Shown here one piece after another: positions 1 to 8,658 of a DNA stretch of 31,035 nt; the stretch's first letter is position 1, and the number at the start of each line of letters is the position of its first letter. The position numbers were made by a program, and so were the translations under genes. Where the stretch lies: positions 1 through 31,035 of the forward strand of contig JBKECB010000049.1 of NCBI GenBank assembly GCA_047974165.1. The letters run 5' to 3'. The notes beneath the pieces were generated by a model, which had not been told where the DNA came from, searched no databases, and saw nothing but the letters and a program-made list of their open reading frames with translations. Source of the stretch: Lactovum sp047974165. Its GTDB lineage: Bacteria; Bacillota; Bacilli; Lactobacillales; Streptococcaceae.

Positions 1-82
1 ATAGGTTATAAGAAAGTGGTAAATCATTTAAAAGTGAAATAAATTAAAAAAGAATATTTTATACTAAAGGATGCTATTGTTC

Positions 83-110
83 TTTACAAAATAGAATTTA
101 AATATATAAT
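83..110 (+). promoter_or_regulatory. promoter of the CPBP protease gene
   Basis: TTTACA (83-88) and a perfect TATAAT (105-110) are separated by 16 bp. The predicted transcript starts near 117 and has a short leader with a GAAGGTG-like ribosome site before the ATG at 145. Nothing else is recognisable in the first 80 bases. Confidence 0.6.
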
Positions 111-144
111 GAAGATATCAAAACAATATTAAGAAGGTGTAAAA

Positions 145-1107
145 ATGAGAAATAAAATTTCACGTAATAGCTATCTTGTTATTTATCTTATCCTAGCATT
201 TTTGAGTTTAGCGACATATGCAATTTTAAATATACAGGTAATTCAAAATCCTAATAATTCTTCTCTTTCTTTTCTTTGGCTAATAAATATTATTTTTATA
301 ATTTTAAGTTTTTTTATTTATTTATTTATCATATTGTATTTTAAATATCCTTTGAAAATGCTTTTTCTTTTCTTGATTCCAGTATTAGGTGGAATTATTT
401 TTGTCTCTATCGCTCTTTTTAGTCAATCAAAGGCTGAGGATTTTAAATTAGAAGGAAAGTTATGGAATTTATCTATTTTATTTGCTCTTCTTATTTTGAG
501 TCAAACAACTGGATTTTTGATTCAGTATTTTATTTTATCTGCTCCTCCCTCCTTATTTATAATTTTACTAGATCTTCTTTTATTTATCGGAACTTTTCTT
601 TACTTTATTTATTGGGGAAGAACAAAGATGGGTGCCTGGCATTGGAAAAATTTCTGGTCTAGTAAATGGGATGTTTTAATCTTCTTTTTAGCCTTATTTA
701 TTTGGACGATTTTATGGCCAAGTCTCCTTTCTATATTCGGTCAAACTGTTGCTGAAGGCGAAAATCAAGAACTTGTTCTTGAAATTATGTCAATGCTTCC
801 TTTTTACTCAATATTTTTACATGGAACTCTAGGAGCGGCTATGTTTGAAGAAACTATTTTTCGTTTGGGAATTCATCGTTTCCTTTTTCCTAAGAGGCCA
901 AAGCTTGCTTTTTTTTGTTCTGTATTTTTCTTTAGTTTAGTTCATATGATGAATGCTTCTTTTTTAGATTGGAAAGTTTGGGGAACTTATATTGGAATGT
1001 CAATTATTTTATCGACAGTCTATTATAAAAATCAAAAGATAGAAGCGTCCTTTTCGCTTCACTTTCTCTGGAATAGCTTTGCGTTTTTAATTTCTTTACT
1101 TGCTTAA
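145..1107 (+). CDS. CPBP (CAAX/Abi) family intramembrane metalloprotease
   Basis: This is a 320-residue, very hydrophobic protein with roughly eight or more membrane segments. The three motifs of the CPBP/Abi family are present near the C-terminus: EExxxR at E235-E236-TIF-R240, a FSLVH motif ending at H267, and HxxxN at H306-N310. These residues form the putative metal and catalytic site in the membrane. Family members include CAAX prenyl-protease relatives, bacteriocin self-immunity proteins and proteins that process exported peptides, so the substrate cannot be read from sequence. The start has an upstream GAAGG ribosome site and a promoter of its own. There is no bacteriocin gene beside it and no clear terminator before the next gene, so a special immunity role is not supported. 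The family call is firm; the function is open. Confidence 0.87.
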   Translation: MRNKISRNSYLVIYLILAFLSLATYAILNIQVIQNPNNSSLSFLWLINIIFIILSFFIYLFIILYFKYPLKMLFLFLIPVLGGIIFVSIALFSQSKAEDFKLEGKLWNLSILFALLILSQTTGFLIQYFILSAPPSLFIILLDLLLFIGTFLYFIYWGRTKMGAWHWKNFWSSKWDVLIFFLALFIWTILWPSLLSIFGQTVAEGENQELVLEIMSMLPFYSIFLHGTLGAAMFEETIFRLGIHRFLFPKRPKLAFFCSVFFFSLVHMMNASFLDWKVWGTYIGMSIILSTVYYKNQKIEASFSLHFLWNSFAFLISLLA

Positions 1108-1176
1108 AGTAAGAGGTTTATTTTGAACTTTGACAAGATAATATTAATGTTTAAAAAATAGATTACTAAAATTTTA

Positions 1177-1185
1177 TGTTAAAAT
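1177..1185 (+). promoter_or_regulatory. extended -10 of the ABC transporter gene
   Basis: TG-T-TAAAAT (TG at 1177, hexamer 1180-1185) lies 31 bp before the start codon, and a GAAAGG ribosome site follows at 1202-1207. No convincing -35 is visible at the right distance. A TTGACA at 1130-1135 is nearby but lacks a matching -10. Confidence 0.45.
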
Positions 1186-1216
1186 AGTAGTACTATATCT
1201 TGAAAGGCTTCTTTGA

Positions 1217-3949
1217 ATGAAAGACGAAGAAAAAGAAAAACTCGAAAATCTCTATAAAGAAAAAAGTCAGTTAGAAAAAATTTGGCGATTAGAAAAAAGT
1301 TGGAAAATACCTGAAAATCCTCTTTCTCAAGAAGAAAGTGTTAATTTTTCGTATGATTTTTTAAAGACTTATGAATTAGAGTTAAGTTCTTTCTCTCAGT
1401 TAGATGAAAAGCGAGAGGAAGTTATCAACTTTAGAGAAGTTTATTCTCAAGATTTTCAAGACTTTAACTCTCGATTTTCAGATGAAGAGTCAATATCTAA
1501 TGTTACAGCACAAGCTGAGTTTTCGGAAAAACTCGAAAATCTTAAGCGAAGTAAAATAAAGTTTGAAGGAGCCTGGCATCATTATTCGATTGCTACACAA
1601 AAAGCTCAAGCATTATTTGATAAGATAAAAGAAGAGTCAAAAGACTTTAAAATCCAGTCTATTCAAGAACTTCCTTTAGAAAAAACAGAAAATCTTGAAA
1701 AAGAAAGTTTAAAAAAGGAAGCAAAATCTAGAAAGCAGAAGAAAAAAGAGAAGAAACTTCAGAAATTAGAAGAAATAAATAAACAAAATCAAGTAAAGCC
1801 TATTACTCTTTCAGGTCAAAAGAATCAAGAAGAGAAGGCATCATCTAAAGTTATTTCTGACAAAGAAGAGATTAATCAAAATAGGAAAGTCTCTTTTAAC
1901 TCAGAGTTTAATAAAAAAGAAGTTTCGACAAATATACAACAGGAATTATCAGATGGTCATCTTGCTTTAGAGTTAAAGAATATTGAAAAATCATATTTCT
2001 TAGCTAAAGAAGAATTTCCTGTCTTAAAAGGAATTGACTTAAAAATTGAACGTGGAGACTTTGTCAGTTTGCTCGGTGAATCAGGTGGTGGAAAATCAAC
2101 ACTTATGAATATCATTGGTGGACTTGATAGAGAATATAAGGGTGAGGTTCTTGTTGATGGTATCTTGCAGAGTTCAAAGCGTGAAAAAGATATGGATGCC
2201 TATCGACGTGATACTATCGGTTTTATTTTCCAATCTTTTAATTTGGTGAGCTATCTGACAGTTTTAGATAATGTTCTTATTCCACTAAAAATGGTAAATA
2301 TTTCTGAAAAAGAAAGAGTAAATCGAGCGTTAGATCTCCTTCAACAAGTTGGTTTGTATGAACATCGTAAGAAAAAGCCGTCTCAGCTCTCTGGGGGACA
2401 AAAACAGCGTGTGGCAATTGCAAGAGCCTTGGCTTCAGATCCTGATATAATTCTTGCAGATGAACCAACTGGAGCTTTAGATTCAGTAAATACAGCAGAA
2501 GTTTTATCAATTTTAAGAGAGATTTCAGATTCAGGTAAGACAATTATTGTTGTGACACATTCTCAAGAAGTTGCAGATCATAGTAGTCGTATTATTCATT
2601 TAGAGGACGGTAAAATCTTAGATGATCGTCGCTTAAAAGGAATTGAAAGTTTACAAAATAAAGCTTCTTTAAAATCAAAGAAATTAAATTATTTTGATAC
2701 TTTTAAAACAGCTTTTAAACATTTTGTTAATGCTTGGAAAATAAACTTTTTAATTGCAATGGGTTCAGCAATAGGTTTAGCTTCAGTTATGTTTTTTCTA
2801 GGTCTTGGAAATGGTGTGACTAATTATATGAATAAAACAGTTAATGATTTAGCAAATCCAAAAGTATTTGCAGTTATGCGAAGAGTAAGTGAAGACGAAG
2901 AAATAACTAATAATGAAGCTTTAATGGAAACACAGCAAATAATAAGCTCTGGAAATGAAGAAGCAGAGTTAATTATTGATGAGGAGCAAATTAAAAAGAT
3001 AGAAGAAATTGAACATGTAGAAAAAGTTGAACCTATACTAGATATTATGGGGAATCATAAAATTAAGTTTGAAGATAAAAGTGAACTTGAATTCCAAAGT
3101 CTTTCAACTTGGAGTTCTCAAATTACAAAATCTGTAATTGCAGAGGGAAAAATTCCTAAAAAAGATGAACTTGCAATTCCAATATCTTTAGCTAAAAAAA
3201 TTAATAAAAAAGAACCTGAAAAAATAATTGGAAAAAAAGTAAAGCTTACTTTTGAAACAAATGGAAAGAATAAGCAACTTGTAAAAGTGACGAAAGAATT
3301 TACAATTTCAGGATTAATTAAAGAAGAAAATGGAATGACAGCTTATTTAGAATATAACAGTCTAAATAACTTATTAAAAACAATAAAAACAAATATTAAT
3401 ATTCAGTCAGCATCTATTGTTGTTGATGATGTTAAGAATGTTGAACAAGTAATCGAAGATGTTCAAGAATTAAAAGTTAAAGATAAAAAGATATTTGTAA
3501 CGACAAGTTTGGGTGATATGCTTCATCAAATTTCAGATATTACGATGATTGTTTCGATTGTTCTTTCAGTTATTGCTGGAATTTCATTATTGGTTTCTAT
3601 TTTCATGATTGTTGTGACAACTTATATGTCTGTTGCTGCACGTACAAAGGAAATAGGAATTATTCGTGCAATGGGTGGAAGGAAAAAAGACATTTCTCGT
3701 CTTTTTACATCAGAAAGTTTTATTTTAGGGATTTTCTCAGCAATAGTTGCCTTAATCTCAGCTTTCTTAGGTCAGATTTTAACAAATATAGCCCTTTATA
3801 ATTTAGTGGGAGGAGAGATTATTCAAATTAATTCAGGTATGGTTATCTTTGCTATTGTCATTGCTTTAATCATAGCTTACTTCTCAAGTTTAGCTCCAGC
3901 TTCAAGAGCGGCTAGATTAAATACAATTGAGGCATTAGCTGCAGAGTAA
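1217..3949 (+). CDS. MacB-type ABC transporter: fused ATPase and FtsX permease with a charged N-terminal extension
   Basis: This 910-residue protein has three parts. Residues 1-248 are Lys/Glu-rich, predicted helical and partly coiled-coil, with no membrane segment; a very basic stretch lies near 165-185. Residues 249-480 form an ABC ATPase with Walker A GESGGGKST (287-295), signature LSGGQ (391-395), Walker B ending in D415-E416 and the H-loop H448. Residues about 490-910 form the permease: one membrane segment near 510-535, a roughly 230-residue extracytoplasmic region, then three segments near 776-802, 833-860 and 874-895. This is the topology of the MacB/FtsX (type VII) superfamily, which does mechanical work across the envelope in peptide efflux, lipoprotein handling or hydrolase control. 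ATPase and permease are fused, as in MacB, but the long soluble extension is not part of the usual family layout. The substrate is unknown. Confidence 0.88.
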   Translation: MKDEEKEKLENLYKEKSQLEKIWRLEKSWKIPENPLSQEESVNFSYDFLKTYELELSSFSQLDEKREEVINFREVYSQDFQDFNSRFSDEESISNVTAQAEFSEKLENLKRSKIKFEGAWHHYSIATQKAQALFDKIKEESKDFKIQSIQELPLEKTENLEKESLKKEAKSRKQKKKEKKLQKLEEINKQNQVKPITLSGQKNQEEKASSKVISDKEEINQNRKVSFNSEFNKKEVSTNIQQELSDGHLALELKNIEKSYFLAKEEFPVLKGIDLKIERGDFVSLLGESGGGKSTLMNIIGGLDREYKGEVLVDGILQSSKREKDMDAYRRDTIGFIFQSFNLVSYLTVLDNVLIPLKMVNISEKERVNRALDLLQQVGLYEHRKKKPSQLSGGQKQRVAIARALASDPDIILADEPTGALDSVNTAEVLSILREISDSGKTIIVVTHSQEVADHSSRIIHLEDGKILDDRRLKGIESLQNKASLKSKKLNYFDTFKTAFKHFVNAWKINFLIAMGSAIGLASVMFFLGLGNGVTNYMNKTVNDLANPKVFAVMRRVSEDEEITNNEALMETQQIISSGNEEAELIIDEEQIKKIEEIEHVEKVEPILDIMGNHKIKFEDKSELEFQSLSTWSSQITKSVIAEGKIPKKDELAIPISLAKKINKKEPEKIIGKKVKLTFETNGKNKQLVKVTKEFTISGLIKEENGMTAYLEYNSLNNLLKTIKTNINIQSASIVVDDVKNVEQVIEDVQELKVKDKKIFVTTSLGDMLHQISDITMIVSIVLSVIAGISLLVSIFMIVVTTYMSVAARTKEIGIIRAMGGRKKDISRLFTSESFILGIFSAIVALISAFLGQILTNIALYNLVGGEIIQINSGMVIFAIVIALIIAYFSSLAPASRAARLNTIEALAAE

Positions 3950-3951
3950 AT

Positions 3952-3981
3952 AAAAAATCCGAAGATATTTTCGGATTTTTT
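3952..3981 (+). terminator. bidirectional terminator between the ABC transporter and the DUF2929-like gene
   Basis: A perfect 12-bp stem (AAAAAATCCGAA with TTCGGATTTTTT) with a 6-nt loop lies between two convergent genes. The flanking A and T runs let it work as an intrinsic terminator on both strands. Confidence 0.9.
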
Positions 3982-3988
3982 ATTTGTT

Positions 3989-4162
3989 TTATACTGTCTT
4001 CTCTAAAGCAAAATGCTCTAAAATTAAAATGAAAAAGGCAAATATAATAGAAACTAAAACTGCTAAACTTGGATTATATGATAAGGCTAAAAGCTTAGAG
4101 CCAAGAAAGCCTACAATTTGACCAATCCCAATTGACCAAAATAAGACGACGAAAAATTTCAT
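3989..4162 (-). CDS. small DUF2929-like membrane protein
   Basis: This 57-residue protein has two predicted membrane helices, VVLFWSIGIGQIVGFLG and LAVLVSIIFAFFILIL, and a short acidic/basic tail. Its length, the FW-S-x-G-Q start and two-helix layout match my memory of the DUF2929 family of lactic acid bacteria, whose function is unknown. The frame is open 19 codons further upstream, but the ATG at 4162 was chosen because a strong GGGAGGA ribosome site precedes it at normal spacing. It is divergent from dnaE, and its promoter overlaps the dnaE leader. It converges on the ABC transporter gene and shares a terminator with it. Confidence 0.72.
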   Translation of the reverse strand: MKFFVVLFWSIGIGQIVGFLGSKLLALSYNPSLAVLVSIIFAFFILILEHFALEKTV

Positions 4163-4190
4163 AAATTCCTCCCTATTTTTCTTAATTTTA

Positions 4191-4219
4191 AGTATAATAC
4201 TTATAGGAGGATTTTTCAA
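4191..4219 (-). promoter_or_regulatory. promoter of the DUF2929-like gene, overlapping the dnaE leader
   Basis: On the minus strand, TTGAAA (complement of 4214-4219), a 17-bp spacer and TATACT (complement of 4191-4196) form a near-consensus promoter. A plus-strand TATAAT (4193-4198) that could serve dnaE shares the same bases, so the two -10 elements overlap face to face. Confidence 0.65.
4193..4198 (+). promoter_or_regulatory. candidate -10 of dnaE
   Basis: A perfect TATAAT precedes the dnaE ribosome site AGGAGG (4205-4210). No good -35 is found 15-19 bp upstream, so the element may be weak or fortuitous. It overlaps the -10 of the divergent small gene. Confidence 0.35.
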
Positions 4220-4222
4220 GTC

Positions 4223-7200
4223 ATGGCATTTGTCCCGTTAAATACAAAAACAGAATATAGTTTTTATTCAAGTTTAATTAAAATAGATGATTACTTAGAA
4301 CGTGCCCTTGAATTAGGCTATCGTCAAATAGGAATCTGTGATGAAAATAATCTTTTTGCCGCTTATCGGTTTATTAAAAAAGCTCAAAAAAAAGGTATAC
4401 AGCCGATTGTTTCTTTTGAAAGTCAGTGTCTTTTTTCTAATCAAATGATTCCAATGAGTTTTGTTGCATTAAATACGGAAGGTTATCAAAATCTATTAAA
4501 GTTATCAACACGTAAGAATAATGAGGAATTAGAATGGATGGATTTGTTATCTGGTCTAGCAGTACTTATTCCTATTGCTTATAAGAAAAATGTGGCAAAT
4601 CTTCCAATAAAATTTTATTTTATAGTTGATGAATCCAATCTTCAAGTTGAAGATGAAAATATTATTGCTTTTCCAGCTTTTAGATACTTGAATGCTGCTG
4701 ATGAAAAAGTACTTGAAGTACTTCAAAAAATAAAAGTTAAAGACTTAAAAAATCAGAGAGTCAGACAAGAGCAACTTCGAAGTCCAGAAGTTTATGAAGA
4801 GTTTTACCAAAGTCATTGTCCTCAAGCTCTTTTAAATTTAGAAGAATTAGTAGAAGAAATTCATTATCATCTGGAAGAAAATTTAAAGTTACCCGTATTT
4901 GATCCTACGCAAAAGGCAGAGAAACTGCTTAAAATCAAAGTCCAAAAAGGATTAAGAGTTAAAGGACTTGAACAAGATTTGCTGTATCAAAAAAGATTAG
5001 AGCATGAGCTTCAAGTAATCCATCAGATGTCTTTTGATGATTATTTTCTAATTGTTGCAGATTTATTGGAGTTTGCTGCCAAAAATCAAATTTATTGTGG
5101 TATGGGACGAGGTTCAGCAGTTGGATCTTTGGTTGCCTATGCCTTAGGAATCACACATATGGATCCTATAAAGTATAACTTTCTTTTTGAGCGTTTTTTA
5201 AATCCAGAACGTGTGGCAATGCCGGATATTGATATTGATATGCCAGATAATAGACGGGCTGAACTCCTCATGTATATGCAAGAAAAATATGGTGAAAATC
5301 ATGTGGCACAGGTTTTAACTTTTTCAACTATTGGAAAAATACAGGCTTTACAAGAAGTCGGGAAACTTTTTTCACTTTCTAAATTAGAAATAGAAGTTGT
5401 AACAAAAAAATTGAAGTCAAATAGAACTTTAGAAGAAGAGTATGAAAAAAATCAACAATTTAGAGTTGAGATTTTACGCTCAGATCTATGGCAGACAATT
5501 TTTGAATTTGCTAAAAAAATAGAAACGTTACCCAATCATACTTCTATTCATGCATCAGCAATTATTTTAGCTGAAAAAGAACTTTTATGCTATAGTGCTT
5601 TGAAAAAAGGAGAGGTTCTTTCAATTACGCAATTTCAAGCGAGTGATATTGAAGAGATGGGGCTTTTGAAAATTGACTTTTTAGGATTAAAATATCTGTC
5701 ACTACTTGCTTCAGTAAGACAACGAGTTAAGGAAAAAAAAGGGATTGATATAAATCCAATTGAGATAGACCTCAATGATAGTAAAAGTTTAGAGTTATTT
5801 AAAAAAGGAAATACAGAAGGGATTTTTCAGTATAGAGAAAAGGAGAGTAAAAAATTATTACAAAAGTTAAAAGTTGAAAATTTTGAGGATATTGCTGTAG
5901 CGCGTGCAATTAGAAATCCTGGTTCTTATAAATTTAGTGATGAATTTATTGAAAGACGGCATAAGAAAAAGCCGATTGAAATAATAGATGACTCAATTAA
6001 AGATATTCTTTTGCCAACTTATGGAATTATGATTTATCAAGAGCAAGTCATGCAAGTAGCTCAAAAATATGCTAATTTTACACTGGGAAAAGCTGACTTA
6101 TTGAGACGTGCAATTTCAAAAAGAAAAGGATTGGAAGAGTTTGAGAAATTAAGAGAAGAGTTTTTAATGGGAGCATTGTCTCAAGGTCATCAAGAAGATA
6201 AAGCCTTATCTATTTATGATAACATTATGAAATTTGCTAATTTTGGCTTTAATCGATCACATGCCTATGCTTACGCTGCACTTGCATTTCAGCTTGCCTA
6301 TTTTAAAAGTCATTACCCGGATGAATTTTATGAAGTTTATTTAAAAGAATACACACTGACTTATATTTTAGAAGATTTAAAGTTAAATTTATATCATTTT
6401 AATAAATTAGATATTAATATGAGTCCACTTGAAGATCAGGTTTTAGAAGGAAAAGTTAATCTTTCTTTGTCACGAATCAAAGGTATTCCAAAGGTATTTG
6501 TAGAATGGATTGTTCAAAATCGTCCTTTTACAGATTGGTTTGACTTTATAAAGAAACTACCTAAAAAATGGTGTCAGGCTAAATTTATTCGTCCCTTGAT
6601 AGAAGTAGGCTCCTTTGATAAGTTTGAAAAGAATAGAGGGAAGTTATTATCAAATTTATCAGATTTTATAAATTATTTAGAAATTTTTCAAATAGATTCA
6701 TCTGAAGCAGATTTGATGTTTAACTTCCAAGATTATAAAGACTTGACTGCAACTGAAAAATATAATTTAGAAAATCAAATTTTAGGTATTCCTCTTTCTC
6801 CTCATCCTTTGATTTTATGGAAAGAGAGACTTGTAAATCAATATAGTAGTATTTCGAAGTTAGCTCTTTATCAAAGCTCTTATATTTTGGTTGAAATTTT
6901 AAAAATAAATATAATCAAAGATAAGAATGAAAGATATATGGCTTTTGTAGAAGTTACAGATTTAGAGAGTAAGCAGGATATTGTTTTCTTTTCAGAAGCT
7001 TATTTAGAAGGAAAAAGCGAACTATATATTAAAAATTACTGCTTGATTAAAGTAACTGTCAGTATGAGAAATAAGGAGAGGCAATTAAAAGCAACTCAGA
7101 TTATTTCTTTAGAAGAGGAGACAGAAAAACTTTGGATTAGTAACTCTCAATCTGAAAAAAATAAGGATATAATGGAAATATTATTAGAGTATCCGGGTCC

Positions 7201-7324
7201 TTGTCCAGTTATTTTACATAATGAAAAAACAAAACAAACACAACAAACTACTTTTTATGTGAATAAAAGTGAACAGTTACTTCAAAAATTAGAAAAACTA
7301 TCAATAAAATTAGTTTTTCACTAA
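4223..7324 (+). CDS. dnaE: DNA polymerase III alpha subunit, DnaE type
   Basis: This 1033-residue protein is the second replicative polymerase of Firmicutes, which extends RNA primers and hands over to PolC at the fork. The polymerase core is clear: MGRGSAVGSLVAYALGIT, then PDIDID with the catalytic aspartates D335 and D337, and a third aspartate D485 in KIDFLGL. The order is PHP domain, palm, fingers (including NFGFNRSHAYAYAALAFQLAYFKS), then helix-hairpin-helix and OB-fold regions. The N-terminal PHP domain reads LNTKTEYSFYSS where an active one has the HxHSxYS pattern, so both metal-binding histidines are missing and the domain is probably catalytically dead. I remember the same loss in streptococcal DnaE. 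An AGGAGG ribosome site lies 12 bp before the ATG, slightly far. The stop codon abuts the degV promoter. Confidence 0.96.
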   Translation: MAFVPLNTKTEYSFYSSLIKIDDYLERALELGYRQIGICDENNLFAAYRFIKKAQKKGIQPIVSFESQCLFSNQMIPMSFVALNTEGYQNLLKLSTRKNNEELEWMDLLSGLAVLIPIAYKKNVANLPIKFYFIVDESNLQVEDENIIAFPAFRYLNAADEKVLEVLQKIKVKDLKNQRVRQEQLRSPEVYEEFYQSHCPQALLNLEELVEEIHYHLEENLKLPVFDPTQKAEKLLKIKVQKGLRVKGLEQDLLYQKRLEHELQVIHQMSFDDYFLIVADLLEFAAKNQIYCGMGRGSAVGSLVAYALGITHMDPIKYNFLFERFLNPERVAMPDIDIDMPDNRRAELLMYMQEKYGENHVAQVLTFSTIGKIQALQEVGKLFSLSKLEIEVVTKKLKSNRTLEEEYEKNQQFRVEILRSDLWQTIFEFAKKIETLPNHTSIHASAIILAEKELLCYSALKKGEVLSITQFQASDIEEMGLLKIDFLGLKYLSLLASVRQRVKEKKGIDINPIEIDLNDSKSLELFKKGNTEGIFQYREKESKKLLQKLKVENFEDIAVARAIRNPGSYKFSDEFIERRHKKKPIEIIDDSIKDILLPTYGIMIYQEQVMQVAQKYANFTLGKADLLRRAISKRKGLEEFEKLREEFLMGALSQGHQEDKALSIYDNIMKFANFGFNRSHAYAYAALAFQLAYFKSHYPDEFYEVYLKEYTLTYILEDLKLNLYHFNKLDINMSPLEDQVLEGKVNLSLSRIKGIPKVFVEWIVQNRPFTDWFDFIKKLPKKWCQAKFIRPLIEVGSFDKFEKNRGKLLSNLSDFINYLEIFQIDSSEADLMFNFQDYKDLTATEKYNLENQILGIPLSPHPLILWKERLVNQYSSISKLALYQSSYILVEILKINIIKDKNERYMAFVEVTDLESKQDIVFFSEAYLEGKSELYIKNYCLIKVTVSMRNKERQLKATQIISLEEETEKLWISNSQSEKNKDIMEILLEYPGPCPVILHNEKTKQTQQTTFYVNKSEQLLQKLEKLSIKLVFH

Positions 7325-7329
7325 TTATT

Positions 7330-7338
7330 TGATATAAT
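7330..7338 (+). promoter_or_regulatory. extended -10 of the degV-family gene
   Basis: TG-A-TATAAT (TG at 7330, hexamer 7333-7338) lies just after the dnaE stop codon. The -35 region inside dnaE is poor. This is the same extended -10 type seen upstream of uvrA and recU. Confidence 0.55.
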
Positions 7339-7362
7339 CAAAGAGAAAGGTAAATAAGGAAT

Positions 7363-8199
7363 ATGACAATAAAAATTGTAACAGATTCAACAATTTCTAT
7401 CGATCCTACTCTTGTAAAAGAATTAGGGATTACAATTGTCCCATTAAGTTATAGTATTAGTGGAACAGTTTATACCGATGGAGATTTGACATTATCAGAA
7501 TATTTAAATCTTATTGAAAAAGAAAATAAATTACCTAAGACAAGTCAACCTCCAGTTGGAGTCTTTGCAGATACTTTTTCACAATTAGCTGCAGATGGTA
7601 GTCAAATTATTTCGATACACTTGACGAACACTCTTTCAGGTACTGTAGAATCAGCAAGACAAGGGGCAACCTTGTCAGGAAAAGATGTAACTGTTGTTGA
7701 TAGTGAGTTTATAGATCAGGCTCTTGCCTTTCAGGTGATCACTGCAGCGAAAATGGCACAAGAAGGAGCGTCTAAAGAAATGATTTTAGATGAAATCCAA
7801 GCTATTCGTGAAAATACAGATTTGTATTGTTGTTTATCCACATTGGAGAATTTAATTAAAGGTGGACGGATTGGACGTGTTGCAGGTCTTATTGGTGGCC
7901 TTTTAGATTTTAGAGTTGTTTTAAGAATGCAAGATAGTCAACTAAAACCTTTTTCTAAAGGAAGAGGAAATAAAACCTTTAAAAAGTTTTTAGAGGAACT
8001 TTCTTCAAATATCGCATCATCTGGACGAAAAGTAAGAGAAATTGGAATTGCTCATGCAGATAATTTAGACTTTGCAAAAGTTGTTAAAGAGAACTTACAA
8101 CGTTTTGTAGAAAAACCAGTAACTATTCGAGAAACGAGTACTGTAATAGCAACACATACAGGGCGTTTAGCTTTTGCTGTTATGATATCTTATAAATAA
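7363..8199 (+). CDS. DegV family fatty-acid-binding protein
   Basis: This 278-residue protein has the normal DegV length. Recognisable family motifs are the N-terminal TDSTISI, KTSQPPVG near residue 60, the HLTNTLSGTVESAR loop near 85-98, VVDSEF and the KGGRIGR stretch near residue 170. DegV/FakB proteins bind a fatty acid in the cytoplasm. Some present it to the kinase FakA for phosphorylation and entry into phospholipid synthesis. Whether this copy works with FakA cannot be decided, since no fakA lies in the window. It stands alone, with its own promoter. A GAAAGG at 7345-7350 is the more plausible ribosome site; a closer AAGGA is only 2 bp from the ATG. Confidence 0.92.
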   Translation: MTIKIVTDSTISIDPTLVKELGITIVPLSYSISGTVYTDGDLTLSEYLNLIEKENKLPKTSQPPVGVFADTFSQLAADGSQIISIHLTNTLSGTVESARQGATLSGKDVTVVDSEFIDQALAFQVITAAKMAQEGASKEMILDEIQAIRENTDLYCCLSTLENLIKGGRIGRVAGLIGGLLDFRVVLRMQDSQLKPFSKGRGNKTFKKFLEELSSNIASSGRKVREIGIAHADNLDFAKVVKENLQRFVEKPVTIRETSTVIATHTGRLAFAVMISYK

Positions 8200-8264
8200 T
8201 CATAAATTGCAAGAATTTTCTTATAATTTTTTGAGATAAAATGATAGGAAATCGTTGCTTATAC

Positions 8265-8293
8265 TTGACCATAGAGTCGTTTTATTCTATTCT
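8265..8293 (+). promoter_or_regulatory. promoter of the HU gene
   Basis: TTGACC (8265-8270) and TATTCT (8288-8293) are separated by 17 bp. The transcript would start near 8300 and carry a leader of about 35 nt ending in the strong ribosome site TTGGAGGA. Confidence 0.55.
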
Positions 8294-8334
8294 AATAATG
8301 CCGAAAGGTAAAAAATATTGGAGGAATAATATTA

Positions 8335-8610
8335 ATGGCAAACAAACAAGATGTTGTCGCTGCAGTTGCAAAAGAAGCGGGACTTACTAAGAAAGATGCT
8401 GAAAAAGCAGTAAATGCATTTACTGAGGTTATCAAATCAGAACTTCAAAAAGGTGAAAAAGTTCAGTTGATTGGTTTTGGTACATTTGAAACTCGTGAGC
8501 GCGCAGCACGTGAAGGACGTAACCCAAGAACTGGTAAGAAAATTAAAATTGAAGCAACTACAGTTCCAGCCTTTAAAGCAGGAAAAGCTTTAAAAGATAT
8601 TGTTAAATAA
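8335..8610 (+). CDS. hup: DNA-binding protein HU
   Basis: This 91-residue protein matches HU over its full length. Visible features are the helical dimerisation half (KQDVVAAVAKEAGLTKKDAEKAV), the GFGTFETRERAAREGRNPRTG region that forms the beta arm inserting into the minor groove, and the C-terminal PAFKAGKALKDIVK. HU bends and compacts DNA as a dimer and is the main nucleoid protein in lactic acid bacteria. Codons look more biased than in neighbouring genes, as expected for a highly expressed gene. It is monocistronic, with a strong ribosome site, its own promoter and a GC-rich terminator. Confidence 0.98.
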   Translation: MANKQDVVAAVAKEAGLTKKDAEKAVNAFTEVIKSELQKGEKVQLIGFGTFETRERAAREGRNPRTGKKIKIEATTVPAFKAGKALKDIVK

Positions 8611-8628
8611 GGTTGTTTATAAACCCTT

Positions 8629-8658
8629 ACGCCTCCTAACTTTAGGAGGCGTTTTAAT
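8629..8658 (+). terminator. terminator of the HU gene
   Basis: An 11-bp perfect stem (ACGCCTCCTAA with TTAGGAGGCGT) is followed by TTTTAATTTTT. It is the most GC-rich hairpin in the window and fits a highly transcribed gene. Confidence 0.92.

Noticed and set aside
145..1107. CPBP protein as a bacteriocin immunity gene.
   Set aside because: No bacteriocin precursor or export gene is near; the family is broad.
1130..1158. TTGACA at 1130 as -35 of the ABC transporter promoter.
   Set aside because: The bases 17 bp downstream (AAAAAA/T) are not a -10; the extended TG-T-TAAAAT at 1177 is better.
2277..2543. An 88-codon minus-strand frame inside the ABC transporter ATPase.
   Set aside because: It covers the conserved LSGGQ and Walker B codons of the real gene and encodes only Leu-rich sequence with no initiation signal.
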